A DNA stretch of 64,000 bases, taken from the NCBI GenBank assembly GCA_032622095.1, contig CP136061.1, forward strand, positions 16,430,440-16,494,439, given 5' to 3'. The first letter of the stretch is position 1, and the number at the start of each line of letters is the position of its first letter. The notes beneath the pieces were generated by a model. That model saw only the letters and a list, made by a program, of their open reading frames with translations. It made no database searches and was not told where the DNA came from. A program made the translations under genes and the position numbers. Shown here piece by piece: positions 36,308 through 47,947 of this stretch. The stretch is from Siphonodentalium dalli. Lineage: Eukaryota > Mollusca > Scaphopoda > Gadilida > Siphonodentaliidae.

Positions 36308-36420
36308 TTAACAATTGGGATGGTGTCAAGGGCTCATTGTCACGAATGTCGTCTGAAATATATGTCAATGGTCGGTTATTTATTGTTGCTTCTACTTCAG
36401 TGAGTATTGTTCGCAATTCC

Positions 36421-37179
36421 TCAAAGTTCATAGAAACCACCCTGCCATGGCGCGCGTTTGGTTATAAACTGCCACTCGAGTCCCTTATTTGCCAGTGTGT
36501 CCTGGAAAGAACTGAATTGAAACAAGTCACGTATAATTGTATTCGCTGACAGAAATGTGGTTGCATTGTCTGAGATAAATTTTTTTGGTAGAGATCTCCT
36601 ACTGGCAAATCTACGCAAAGCTGCCAAGAATGAGTCAGTGCTCAAGTCCTTCATGAGTTCCAAATGAATGGCTCGTGTCACTCCACATGTGAATAAACAC
36701 ACATATACTTTTTCAGAACTATTTTCACTTGTAACATTGAGTGGACCACAAAAATCTACGCCAGTGAAATAGAAAGGTGGAACGTCTGAAACGCGACTTT
36801 CTGGTAACGGTGGTGGGTTCGGTAAACGATATGGGCTGCACGTGAGTCTCCGACAAATTACACAGTTTCTAAGAAGTGGTCTAACTAGCTGGCGTACCCT
36901 TGGTATCCAAAATGACGAGCGGAGAGCGGTGACCGTTGCATTCACACCAGAGTGGTGCGTTCTCCCATGAATATCAAGAACTAGCAATCTGGTAAACGCG
37001 TTCCTTTTTTGTAGCAGAACAGGGTGTTTTGCACTGTATGTCAGTGGGGAGTTCTCAATACGTCCCCGACAACGGATGATATTGTTATCATCCAAAAACA
37101 GTTGTAATTGTTCAAAAAGTTCCTGGTTTCTCACAACAACGCCTCTATTTGAGCGATGTACAATAATAGTCCCTAACAA
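36421..37179 (-). pseudogene. BEL/Pao integrase fragment
   Basis: Open for 252 codons. An HHCC zinc-binding region (HGRTHHSGVNATV, RNCVICRRL) is followed by the integrase core with the acidic residues in TGVDFCGPL, FISDNATTF and GGFYE. Immediately after the catalytic Glu the frame ends. The following conserved block ELRTILTEVEATINNRPL lies in another frame at 36420-36310, so roughly 25 codons normally present after FYE appear to be deleted. The first 20 codons fall in the 60-bp repeat that also marks the LTR start. Confidence 0.85.
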
Positions 37180-37818
37180 CAGCTCGTTATAGGTGTGTCC
37201 ATTGCTACTCTTATTGAGCCACCACAGTAGTCTTTATTTGTCCTATAACGACCGGAATATGCGAATAGAGCGAACATAGTGACTATGCGAATAAGTAATT
37301 AAGGTGTCGAATTTTGAATAAGTAATCAACCAATGTCACCTCAGCTTCGGATTCTGCTAAGTTATTAGTAACTTCGTGTCTGGGTGACGTTATTACTGGC
37401 AATATTGTTTTTATACATAAAACAGGCCACATGACATTTAATCCTTATATTTATATACATTTAGCTAAAAAGCCACCTTTGTAAATGTATTTAAATCGAA
37501 AAGTGCATCGTGACAAAACCAGCCCAAAATATCCCAATGCACCCTTGTCAAAAGTTAACACGAACAATTTCAAAACGAGATGATTTATTAACGGTCAATC
37601 CTGCGCGAGTCCAAATGCGCCCAAAACATTACGCGTTCTTCGTTTCCAAAATCAATGACGCGTCGATGTAATTATGGTTGCAATTATGACCCTCTTGCGC
37701 GTTCACCGAGAAATAATTGCAACTAGCCACGTGGGCGCCGACCAATCGGAATGCTGGATTTAGTGATAATCACACTTAGTATGTAAATATAAATTCTCCA
37801 ATACCGTTTCCTTTACAG

Positions 37819-38021
37819 CTGGCACGGTAAGGTTAAAGACGACAGCAGACATCAACTATGAGACATTGAATCAATACGCATATGACCTCACAATCAAGGC
37901 TTTCGATGGCAAGGAGTATTCCGCAACCACATTCACACTGACGGCAAACATCCTCAACGTCAACGAACCCCCGACATTCCAACAAGCCTCTCACTCAGTA
38001 AACGTCCCAGAACCTACTGCG
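37819..38021 (+). CDS. Cadherin-like gene, exon 6 (second half of repeat 3 and linker to repeat 4)
   Basis: Acceptor TTTACAG/CTGGCACG completes ATGTVRLKTTADINYETLNQ, with INYE in the position of the LDYE calcium ligand motif. YAYDLTIKAFDGKEYSATTF follows, and the repeat closes with ILNVNEPPTF, the DxNEPPxF linker. The exon extends into repeat 4 (SHSVNVPEPTA). The donor is TGCG/GTGAGT in phase 0. This is the best cadherin match in the gene. Confidence 0.93.
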
Positions 38022-39584
38022 GTGAGTGCTCATGATTCTCTGAAGCTATATTATGACATATATTATGAAAGCCCCTGCCTACCCCCAAACATTAGTAAAA
38101 CAAATCTGAATATCTGGAAATCTCACATTTTAACCCACGGGAGAAATATGTCGTTTTTTTTATTTTTATGACTGACTGTAATTGCCATAATGATTTGACT
38201 ATTTCCAACAGCAGTGGTTGATAAATGATAAGTTGGAATTTTCCGATAGTTGGGAAGTTTTTGATGTATTCGTTGGGAAATTGCAAATCAAAGAATGTGA
38301 AAAGGAAATTCCCGAGTTGAAATTTTGAAATTCAAGGAAATTCATTTAAAATTTAAAGTTGAAATTTGATAAAAAGCACTCTAGATCGCCACGCTCCTTC
38401 TGTAGAAACCGTTGAAAAATGGATATGTGACCCACTCTTGGTCGTCACAATGTGGGGGGGGGGGTGACCGTTGGCCAACCGCCAATAGCGGGTGATTGTT
38501 CCTTCTTGTTTCAGGGATGGGTCACTTACTTTGCAAAGTGATGCAATAACATTACCATTACTTGCTATTTTCTCCATTACAATTACCATTGCTTTCAAAA
38601 CTAGAAGTGATACAATACCATTATCATTACTTTCAAATGTATAGCATTACCATAGATTTAAACATGACAACAGTGTTTGGTGAATTCTTACCTACTCTAA
38701 AACTCCATTCCGACTTTATCCTGTCCTATTCTTTAATCTGATGTCATATTCCAACTACTTTATTGTTTTACCTTTTGTTAAATTTTCATGCTTTTCATAG
38801 ATATTTTTATTAATTTTATTAATATGCCATATGCTATAAGATATGAATATACCACGGTTACCAACGTCACAAGACTTGTTTTATGAGCAGCCATGGGGCA
38901 GATATATATTGTATTAGTCCACGATGTGACATCGCAGCATGCTCATCAATGTATATATGAATATGTACATACAGAAACAAATTGCACCAATGATATCCAA
39001 CTTTCCTTCGTATCCTATCTGATTGGTGAGGCCATATTCGCCTTTCGCTCTTAATAATCAGAATTACGTCGAATACCCGTGTATATTTATGTATCTTTCT
39101 ATATTGGGGTTGACCCTGTCACCTAAAGTCTCCAATAACTGTAATAATAAGTCACATTCTTGACAGTAAACCGGTTTATTCCATAGAAAACATTATATTT
39201 GTTATGAACTGCACAACTGTCACTTTTCCGACATATAGGTGCCCGTGGCATCATGTATTGATGTGTTGGGTGAAAACGATTAAAATAAAAATCCCACACT
39301 GCAACTGGAAGGGCGTAAAGTCTGCTATAGAAATATTTATACACGGGGCTTCGACGTAAACATAGCCGATGCCACTAGCTGGTTTAAGTCGAAGGAAACT
39401 TGGACTAACTTACTGCCTGAACATGTCTCCACCAAGGAACATGACTGTTGTTTGCTTATATTTCCCGAATATCCATCTAGATGAAAAATAGACCATTTCG
39501 AATTATACTGTTATCGGTGTTGGAAGAATCCAGTTAGTTAGAAATGGTTAAAAGAATAATGTATACATTTACTTTTCGATACAG
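38022..39584 (+). other. Intron 6: mostly unique sequence
   Basis: No ORF or strong repeat beyond a G-run at 38455-38464 and a short dispersed repeat near 39330-39445. That repeat is related to 45970-46390, where the second copy is interrupted by a foldback MITE, so this one acts as an uninterrupted reference. Confidence 0.5.
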
Positions 39585-40336
39585 GTAAGTGATCCCGCAT
39601 TCCTGGCATCGATCTGGACGATGACCGACCCCGATCTGGGGGACACTCTTACCTATACACTCGATAACTCGTGTCCATATTCCAACTTTTTAACGATGAA
39701 TTCCAACACAGGTAACACACGCTGGGCTCAAAGCGCATATAATATAGACAACCCAGACTTGCAGTCTCGAGATGAGAGCTGTCAGGTTACAGTAACGGAT
39801 GCAGCGGGCGAAACCGCCTCAACTACACTAAATATACATATCACGGACACAAACGATGAAATACCGACATTCGTACAGACGGCATACACGTTCGGCGCAA
39901 CAACAACGATAACGAAGGGAGACAATGTTGGCACCGTCGCGGCAACCGATTTCGACATCGACACTCCGAACAACGTTATCACGTACACTGCTGAAGGTTC
40001 ATGTGGGGTCAAGGCCGATGGGACAGTGTACTCAGACGTAACATTCACTGATCCTGTAACTCTGACATGCACCGTGTACGCATCAGATGGAGGGAATCCT
40101 CAATTGACGTCATCTGTCCCAGTGACCATCGTCGTAACCGATCCAACCAGTGGCACCGGTGGCGGGGCCGCGGCAAATCCAGCAGCAACGACAACAACGG
40201 AACAAGCATACAACTATTCGATCGGGAACGATGGGGACATTGTATGGATGGTTCTACTCGCTCTGGCTGGACTGGCTCTTTTGACAGCTCTGATTTGTGT
40301 GTGCGTCAGATACTGTCATCATATACGATGCTGCAA
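39585..40336 (+). CDS. Cadherin-like gene, exon 7: repeats 4 and 5, transmembrane helix, start of tail
   Basis: This is the longest exon (752 nt). It starts at ATACAG/GTAAGTGAT in phase 0 (VSDPAFLASIWTM), and TDPDLGDTLTYTL is the repeat-4 calcium turn. ITDTNDEIPTF links to repeat 5, which contains ATDFDIDTPNNVITY and ends VTIVVTDP. A Gly/Ala/Thr-rich stalk (SGTGGGAAANPAATTTT) precedes a hydrophobic span beginning IVWMVLLALAGLALLT at 40239, followed by RYCHHIRCC. Cysteine pairs sit in repeat 4 (SCPYSNF and SCQVTV) and repeat 5 (GSCGV and LTCTVYASDGG). The donor is TGCAA/GTGAGT in phase 2. Unspliced read-through gives AAG-TGA and a stop at 40338-40340, so a nearly tailless isoform is possible. 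Confidence 0.93.
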
Positions 40337-42244
40337 GTGAGTCTCGTTGTGTTAACAAATAACATGCCACGTGAGAAGCCAGGGAGGGGGGTTATCATAT
40401 ATCGTCGCGTGAGAACCAGAAGGTTCTAACTACCATTACTCAAGTTTAGAGAAAATCGACATTGAAATTTTGAGCACCGGAATTTCGTACTAAAACCCAT
40501 TTGTTATATGCGCGGAAGTTATATATTGTGCCCATGGTCAGACTTTATGTACATGTGAGGTTTCACGCCCGAACAAAACGGATTCACTGCGTGATATGTA
40601 AAAGTGTGTTTGCAGATAGAACCATTAGCACACAGAATGGTCAGATTATGTGCGGATCAGAATGCCCTAGTAGATAGGACACTGTGGCACAATAAATCAC
40701 GGATCTTCTCAAACTTGTGAGTTCTATCTACGATAATCTCTGGATAACCACACTTCAAATTGTATCCCGGGTTTTGACCTGGCACAAACCTCAGTCTGAA
40801 ATGAAACCATGTCAGATTGACGATTGTGTCCGGTGGGACTATTCAATTTTGTGAATTTTATAAAGATTGTTTGGTGCAATATAATGAAGGACTTCGACAT
40901 GAATAAGCACAACCCAATGGTCAGTTAATAGACAGGATCAGACATACGTATGTGTAACTTGTAACGTGTGGTACTATTGTATTGTATAAATGATTGTCAT
41001 TTGTGCATAAAAAGTTTCAGCATTATATACCTGATTTATTAATATCAACATCACAAGCAATGATATACAACAAGCCGAGATATTTTCAAAAACTTAATTC
41101 TCCCCCTAAACTGATTTCTATCTGAAAATACCTGTCAAGTCAGAATAGCCCGTTTTCATTCCGTTTTGTCAACCAACTCAGAGTCTTATCATATATAATG
41201 GAATTAGCATGTATCTGAGGAGGTTTGTGTTATGGTAGAGTCTATTTTGTTTAAATATTTGATTTTTTGGGGGGTAAATTAGCTAAAATTTTGTTATTTT
41301 TATAGGAAATGTTTTTGAAAAATCCCATGACTTTGTCGGTTTTATGCATACAGCTGCACAACATGCACCACAATAAGCACACATTCTTCCCCAATATCAG
41401 ACATGAAATGCTATAATCGTGGACCAGACCATAATTAAGAAATAAAGTCAAACTTAACCCTACCCCAAGATAGTGTTCTCAATGCTTTCAATTTTATACT
41501 AAACTCGAAAGGTCATTCGTACTAGTTGACAGAAGATTCATATAACAAATTGCAATTGTTCTGCCCACGGATTATGTAATCTCATCTCCACTGTCACTGT
41601 AAAATGTGATGGTGTCGGTCAATAGAATTTCTGTGCAGCAGGAAGAATGGTTCAAACAACGCAGGCTGTCTATAATTGGCCGTCCATCCATAAATTGCTA
41701 CACTGGGAGTGGTTGATTTGGCAACGGTTGCAAGTCTCCACTGTTTTGCTATCATATCAATATGCTCTTTTTGAGTGTAGAATTAAAGATTCCTAACACG
41801 GTGGAAGTGCAGAAAGATCAACTATACCTTTTGCTGATTCTCGAACTTCTGCTGGAAAATTACCCACCTAGCTTAATTAACTTTTCTCGAATGTGGACCA
41901 TACATGTATAAGGCTTCCAAAATGGCAACCATTTTTTACATATATCTCGAACATTATTCTCTGCGTTTCCGAAAATGTAAATGTAGCAAATTGTGACTAA
42001 CTTGGTTATTTTACATGTTAGCCAATCAACTGATAACTAAATTATCTATTCTGGGTGTCTCATTTCATTATGGGGAATAGCAAATAAATTTTAAAGTTGC
42101 CTTATCTGTTTTTTTCGAGAACCTCTTTGATACTGGCTATATATTTTTAATAAATGGGCAGATCTTTGAAATGGAACTGAAATTAATCATAATCTGTGGC
42201 CATTCTGACCTACTAGGGTGAAAATTGATCAACACGATATAGGG

Positions 42245-43920
42245 TGGAGGTCAAGGTGGCAACATGGGAGTTACCGTGTGGCCATAGGTGATGTGAACAT
42301 GTATTAATGGAGTTAATGCGTGGTCATGCATGATGTAAATAGGTGTACATGCTTAGCAATATGGTCATGAAAGGGTGGGCATGGTGAGATGTATATGTAT
42401 GCAAGGAGTGAGTGTATGGTCAAGTGTGAGGTGGTGAATAGGTATACAGGGAGTGATTGTATGGTTTTTATGGTTATGACTACCCACTACATGTGTACAT
42501 AATGTTGCTTAATGGGCATTGGTGTGGTTTGTGAAATTAACGAGAGTAATACATGGTAATATGTATGTTGATTTATATATGGAGTGACTGTATGGTCATG
42601 GTGGGATCCACAGGTGCACCTTGTGTGGCTGTATTGCCATGGGTATGTGTATTATGTATTGGCTGTATGATTATGGGTGGGGTGAATGGATCAATCGATG
42701 TGCAGCTATGTGTAATGCATAGAGGTGTGCAGGGAATGGAAGTAGCCATAATGTGTATATGTGTACCTGATGTATGCTGAATGGTCATTGACAATCGTGT
42801 GGATGGTCATGTGTGAATGTATATGTGTATATATCGAGTGGCTATATGACTACTGACATGGAAAATATGTTTACAGTGAGTGACTCTATGGTCAATAGTG
42901 AGTTGCATATGTTTTCAGGGACTCACTGTATGGCCAATGGTGAGGTGAACAGTTATACAAGGAGTGACTGTATGCTCATGAATGTTGTGAATAGGTATAC
43001 ACGGAGTGACTACAATGTCATGTATATGGTTAAGGGTCAGGTGTAGGCGTATACAGTAACCTAGTGGGCCTGCATGGCTGTATGGTCATGTGTAGGATTT
43101 ACGGGTATGCACAAGTGTGGCTATGGTTACGGAGAGGTATGTGCATAAAGTGAGTGGCTATATCGCCATTAGTGAGGTGCATATGTTTAACAATGGAGTG
43201 ATTATATGGTCATGGTTGGGAGTATACAGTAATGCTCTAATTAATCGGTGAGAGCTTTCCAATGAATGGCAACAAGCCATATTTCCGACTAAACCTGAAA
43301 AGTTACCCATAATTATGTTATGGTTATGGAGTCGATTAATTAGAGCATTACTGTATGTATAACTTGCGTGGCTATTTTGCCATGGGTTTGGTGAACATGT
43401 ATACATCGAGTGGCCCATGATCAATGGTGAGGTGAATAGGTATACAGTGATTGGCTGTATGATCACGAATGCGTTGAATGGGTACACATGTGTGACTATA
43501 TGGTCATGGGTCAGGTGTATGAGTATACCTAGTGTGCATGGATGTATTGGCATGCGTGCGTGGGGGTGTACATGTATACACGAGTGTGGATATATATGGT
43601 CATGGGTGACGGTTACGTATATAAAGCGAGTGGCTATATGGCCAATGGTGATACGTATATGTATACATGTACATAGAGTGACTCTATGGTCATGGATGGG
43701 GTGTATATATTTATCTCGAATGGCTATTTTGGCCATGGCGAATAGGTATACGGGGATTGACTGTATGGACAATGGTGAGATAAATAGGCATACAAGGATT
43801 GACTTATGATCACGAAAGTGGTGAATAGGTATACAGTGACTATCTTGCCATTTGTGTGGTGGTTATGTGTATATATATAGAGTGACTGTATGCTACTGGG
43901 TTGGTTGTACATGTGTAATT
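42245..43920 (+). repeat. Minisatellite, second genomic copy
   Basis: Units such as AGTGACTGTATGGTCATG and GAGGTGNATAGGTATACA recur about every 45 bp, in the same orientation as the left arm at 14-16 kb. Flanks also match: GGCTTCCAAAATGGCAACC near 41925 pairs with 18290-18310, and CTTTCCACAATAACTCAA near 43935 with 16157-16175. It is therefore one mobile or duplicated unit, not independent arrays. Confidence 0.78.
43227..43353. mobile_element. Mariner-type MITE, internally deleted copy
   Basis: CAGTAATGCTCTAATTAATC and the inverted end GATTAATTAGAGCATTACTG are flanked by TA. The left arm lacks the AACCACAGCAGAATTATGGG segment of the full-length copy. It lies inside the minisatellite of the 4.67-kb TIR element. 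Confidence 0.75.
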
Positions 43921-45409
43921 TGGGTCGCTATTGCTTTCCACAATAACTCAACGATATATTAATATATAGTTCACCATGTTGATGGCGTTTATGCACGATG
44001 GAGGAAACGTTAAATGATTCCCCCTGATAATAGTTAATCAAGTTTTATGCTAATGGGCAGGTGATTCAAGTCAGATCTATCGAGATGTCAAATATACAGA
44101 AGAATACACTTATTGGGTTCCATTCCATCGCGGGTAGTGACTACCTTCCAAAAACGAAAAAGACGATCAAATATATATTTTTAGGAACGAATTGGGTTTT
44201 GGACAGTGACACACTTAACTCAAAAATAATATTTTTGTTTAGCTAATTCACCCACACAAATCAAATATTTAAACAAAAATAGACTCTACCATAACATAAA
44301 CCTCCTCAGATACATCCTAATTCCATGATATATGATAAGACTCTGGGACAAGTAATGACAACGGCTCAGCATGGCTTTGTGTTTTTGAGCTAAATCGGGA
44401 TTCATTAGGTCTAAGGTCAAATCGGGCAGTGCAAGTTGATACACGAGACAGAACTCGAAGGTCCAACTCACACGCATAACATGACGAGTCCTTAAATCAC
44501 ACTATCAAACTTAGATGGGACACTATGAAGTAACACATCAATCGCTCGCCCATAGCGCAAGAACGCTCTATCTACACGCACAAGGTCTAAGTGGAAATCC
44601 TAGGATTGAAAATCACAATGTCAGAACGTTCTATCTACAATATAGCTCACAAAAGTGTCTTATTGACTTGATCTTGATACTTTTGTATGTTGAACAGGTA
44701 AATAGTATTCAAGGGAACATTTATATTGGGCTATATCGTAATAATGTTGAAACGTTATAATATTTATCTCATATTATTGTCGAGATAACACAATTCACAT
44801 TTCGTCGGCAGCCATTCGCCAAACTTACATCACGTGACGCGGATCTGCCAATCCTATTGGCTCTGTAGATAGAACCATCTTGCTCTACCAAATAATGCCG
44901 ATTGGAGATAGAACTTATTTGCACAGCATTTTGTGTGAAAACTGGGACTCGATGTCACGTGATCATGCGTTTAACGGACAGATTATGAGCTGCCGGTTCT
45001 ATCGGTACCAATAACTCATTTTCCCGCCAAAATACAGTTAGAACCTTCTGGTTCTCACGCGACGATATGGCAAACGCCAGGCAGAGTTATATCCCATCGC
45101 TTCGCTTAGACATCACTGCCAGAAGGACATTTGGTAAGGAATTCTGACATGATGTTAGTTCTTATGTTTTAGGACGAAATTTGTCTTTGTCTGGTCCAGA
45201 TCATATTGTTCTTATCAATACCGAAAGAATTACCATTATGGCAAAGTTGTGGTGTCAAAATAAGATAATAGGTGACTAAATATAATTCCGACGACACGTA
45301 AAAAATAGATGTATCGGTCCGCAAAGTACCATCCTTGTAGCAGTGATCTATCACAGTGATAACGACGGAGAGCGCGCTGCATGGATTTTGCATATATGGG
45401 CCTATTATG

Positions 45410-45734
45410 GCTGAAGGGATCACTCTCACCAAAAAAAGTGCTGAAGGGTACACAGGGTTTGGAAAATGTGCTGAAGTGTACACAGGGTTTGTGATCGGCA
45501 CTAACACCGTTTCTAAAGCTGTATTTCTGAAAGTCTGATGCCCATTAGCAGTTTGTTTTCTGTTTATTTTAATGTTCATTGGAACGCAAACAATCATTCT
45601 CTAACAGAAATCATAGCAGATACAAATACTAAACGTCATTTAAAACGAGATTTCAAAACCTGTGTACCCTTCAGCACATTTTAAAATCCTGTGTACTCTT
45701 CAGCACATTTTTTGGTGAGAGTGACCCCTTCAGC
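45410..45734. mobile_element. Foldback MITE with perfect 9-bp target duplication
   Basis: Arms begin GCTGAAGGGATCACTCTCACC and, inverted, GCTGAAGGGGTCACTCTCACC. Each arm has two copies of a GTGCTGAAGNGTACACAGG unit about 30 bp apart. CCTATTATG occurs directly on both sides (45401-45409 and 45735-45743). The loop is non-coding. Confidence 0.85.
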
Positions 45735-46018
45735 CCTATTATGTCTATATTTATCTTGCCAGTATATGGGATCAATGTCATCAGACTGCACTGAGAATTT
45801 TCCACATTACACTACTACTTTCATTTGACAATGTTACTCTTGTGGAGTTCAGAACAAATATAATATTTTCTATGGTATAAACTAGTTTACTGTCACAACT
45901 GTGACATTGTATTAGTTATTGGAGAGTTTAGGTGAGCGAGTCAACAACGCTGAACCACGATATAGAAAGATAAATACACGGGACGTAAAACAGCATTTTC
46001 CCAACCGATGTCACTAGC

Positions 46019-46323
46019 GCTGAAGATGTCACTCTCAGCAAACAAAGTGCTGAAGGGTACAGAGGTTTTTTAAATAATGTGCTGAAGAGTACACAGGGTT
46101 TGTTATCGGCACTAATTCAGTTACTTTAACTGTGTTTCTGAACGTCTGGAGACCATCATCAGTTTGTGTTCAGTTCATTTTGATTTTCCTTGGAACATAT
46201 AGAATGATTTTCTCTAACAGAAATCATAGCAGACACGGAATCTAAAAGTCATCAGAACGATATTTCAAACCCTGTGTACCCTTCAGCACTTTTTTTGGTG
46301 AGAGTGATCCCTCACAGCGGCAC
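46019..46323. mobile_element. Foldback MITE with 9-bp target duplication and paralogous empty site
   Basis: The left arm starts GCTGAAGATGTCACTCTCAGC; the right arm ends GGTGAGAGTGATCCCTCACAGC. GTCACTAGC flanks it on both sides (46010-46018 and 46324-46332). A related repeat at about 39355-39400 carries the uninterrupted site (GCCACTAGCTGG), which confirms the insertion point. Confidence 0.85.
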
Positions 46324-46826
46324 GTCACTAGCTGGTTTGCGTCGAATGAAACTTGGACTAGTTTTCCAAGTCTGGAAACCCTCGAGGAACAATGTTATTA
46401 CATTCCATGAATATTAGTCATAGCGGGTTTAACTTGCATTTATCTCATGTTTAATTTACTAAAAGACAAACAATTAAGTTAGGTGAAAATTGACCTGTCA
46501 GAGTTAATTAATGTATGTTGTGTTCATGGGCAACCATTAGACGTCTCGATGACGTAACGAAAATCTGAGCTTCACCAACAGTAATTTCATTATGTAAATA
46601 TTTGTGTGAATGCCTTACATGTGGAAATTCTTAATAAATCATCGCCAATGAAGGCCAGGTGGCCGAAAGTCTTCGACAAAGAGTATCTATTTACTTATAT
46701 ACCATTTGTATGCTTGAGCCTTGTACTATCACTTGGAATAATATACTGCTAAAGCCCATTCAAATGTCAACATTGCTGTACATTATATGCTCAGGTCATT
46801 GTACAATTTAGAACCGTCTTTTACAG

Positions 46827-46870
46827 GAGGACCCCAAAGAGAGTTGTTACACCAGAGAAACGACCACCGA
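46827..46870 (+). CDS. Cadherin-like gene, exon 8 (cytoplasmic tail)
   Basis: A 44-nt exon between CTTTTACAG/GAGGACC and ACCGA/GTAAGT. It completes a Lys codon from exon 7 and encodes RTPKRVVTPEKRPP, a basic juxtamembrane stretch. Entry phase 2 and exit phase 1 match its neighbours exactly, which is the main argument for so short an exon. Excellent splice sites on both sides support it. Confidence 0.75.
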
Positions 46871-47224
46871 GTAAGTATAATATATATAGAGATCCAGCTC
46901 TGCTAAATTTGACATTGAACAGACATTGAACGAAGGATACACCACAGATACGCACTATTGACTATAATTGTGAAAATGTGTCTCATTTAACCCTTTCAGT
47001 GCCAAGTCCGATTTTTGTATCAACCCATATTTCCTTGATCATTTTTCAAATTTATTGATTATAATAATGTGATACATTGATGGAAAGAGCTCTTATAGCT
47101 CTTTCCATCAATGTCTTATCTCCGGATCCATGTTGATTTTAATTACTCATATTTGGCCAATAATGTCTAATGAAATTCATCAACTTTGTCCATTTTACGT
47201 CAGCGAAGAACCGCCAAACACTTA

Positions 47225-47430
47225 GTTACTATCTTGAGTAATTAACTTATCTATATCTTGATTAATCAACTTAGCTATATCTTGATTAGCTATCTTGATT
47301 AATCAACATAGCTATATCTTTATTAATCAAGTAAGCTATCTTGAGTTATCAAGCTTAGCTATCTTGATTAAACAACTTAACCAAATTAATATTCAATCTC
47401 GATTAATCAACCATCTTGATTAACTTAGCC
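47225..47430 (+). repeat. Minisatellite of CTTGATTAATCAAC units
   Basis: Eight or more units of the form TATCTTGATTAATCAACTTA, 18-23 bp long. The core TTGATTAATCAA is itself palindromic. Confidence 0.75.
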
Positions 47431-47808
47431 ATCTTGACCATATCGTACCGGGATAGAGCTGGTGAAATATTAACGGCATGTTTGTGTGTGTGATGTGTCG
47501 ATTCTGGCTCAACTGCCCGCTACTTCACCCTCTATTGCATGCAATACTGACCATGGGGTCCAATCTGAAGAGAATATGGTGTCACCGAGAAAAACGACAT
47601 TGTTATTGGGCGCTCGATGCAGACATCCAGTATACGATATATAGTGTATGGAGATGAGTAAAATAGTGCCAAATTTGAGCAGTAATCGCTTGTCGCATTT
47701 GTGAAATGTCTATATCGGCTCAATTAGCCAGCAATCAACCCACTACTCCCATACACACACGATATGGGAATCAGTTTTCAGAGTATGGGCGGGGATTTTG
47801 TCGATGTA

Positions 47809-47947
47809 CAGTAATGCACTAAGTAGTCGACTTCTTAACCACAGCAGAATTATGGGTAACTTTTCAGGATTTAGTCGGAAATATGGCTTGTTGCCATTCA
47901 TCGGAAAGCTCTCGGGGTTAAGAAGTCGATTACTTAGAGCATTTCTG
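47809..47947. mobile_element. Mariner-type MITE, full-length copy with TA duplication
   Basis: CAGTAATGCACTAAGTAGTC and inverted CAGAAATGCTCTAAGTAATC are about 33-bp TIRs, flanked by TA on both sides (47807-47808 and 47948-47949). The TA duplication and CAGT termini fit Tc1/mariner. It is part of a longer inverted duplication with 49.5-49.8 kb. Confidence 0.78.

Larger units (their letters stand above)
35313..37177 (-). mobile_element. Degenerate BEL/Pao LTR retrotransposon: 3' part of pol and probable LTR
   Basis: Minus-strand order: integrase (from 37177), C-terminal pol region (36307-35736), then a candidate 3' LTR from about 35703 (TGTTAGGAACTATTATTG) to about 35313 (ending TGTTGTTGTCA), with an AATAAA inside. 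Gag, protease and reverse transcriptase are missing. A 60-bp segment is present both at 35641-35700, the presumed LTR start, and at 37118-37177, where it reads in frame into pol. That suggests a large internal deletion joining LTR to pol. The LTR end abuts the LINE ORF1 start. Confidence 0.65.
24482..37818 (+). other. Intron 5: 13.3 kb with LINE, BEL/Pao relic, hAT-like element and hairpin
   Basis: The large intron separates the two halves of cadherin repeat 3, yet the join FEIDSATGTVRLK is perfect. All retroelement ORFs inside lie on the minus strand, antisense to the host gene. Bases 26000-27600 and 28700-29690 hold no recognised feature beyond short simple repeats and a small hairpin at 29399-29442 around CCTGACTTTTAT. 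Confidence 0.6.
40399..45068. mobile_element. 4.67-kb TIR element with minisatellite cargo
   Basis: Perfect 33-bp inverted ends (40399-40431 and 45036-45068) start ATATCGTCGCGTGAGAACC. Further inside, 41160-41265 and 44262-44345 are inverted copies of each other (TCAGAGTCTTATCATATAT region). GTTCTATCTAC-like motifs recur near both ends in both orientations, as transposase-binding subterminal repeats often do. The centre holds a minisatellite (about 42245-43920). No transposase frame was found, so it is non-autonomous. No target duplication is evident (flanks GTTATC and GGCAAA). Confidence 0.72.

Noticed and set aside
43158-43772. 204-codon minus-strand open frame
   Set aside because: Same minisatellite artefact, and it crosses an inserted mariner MITE.
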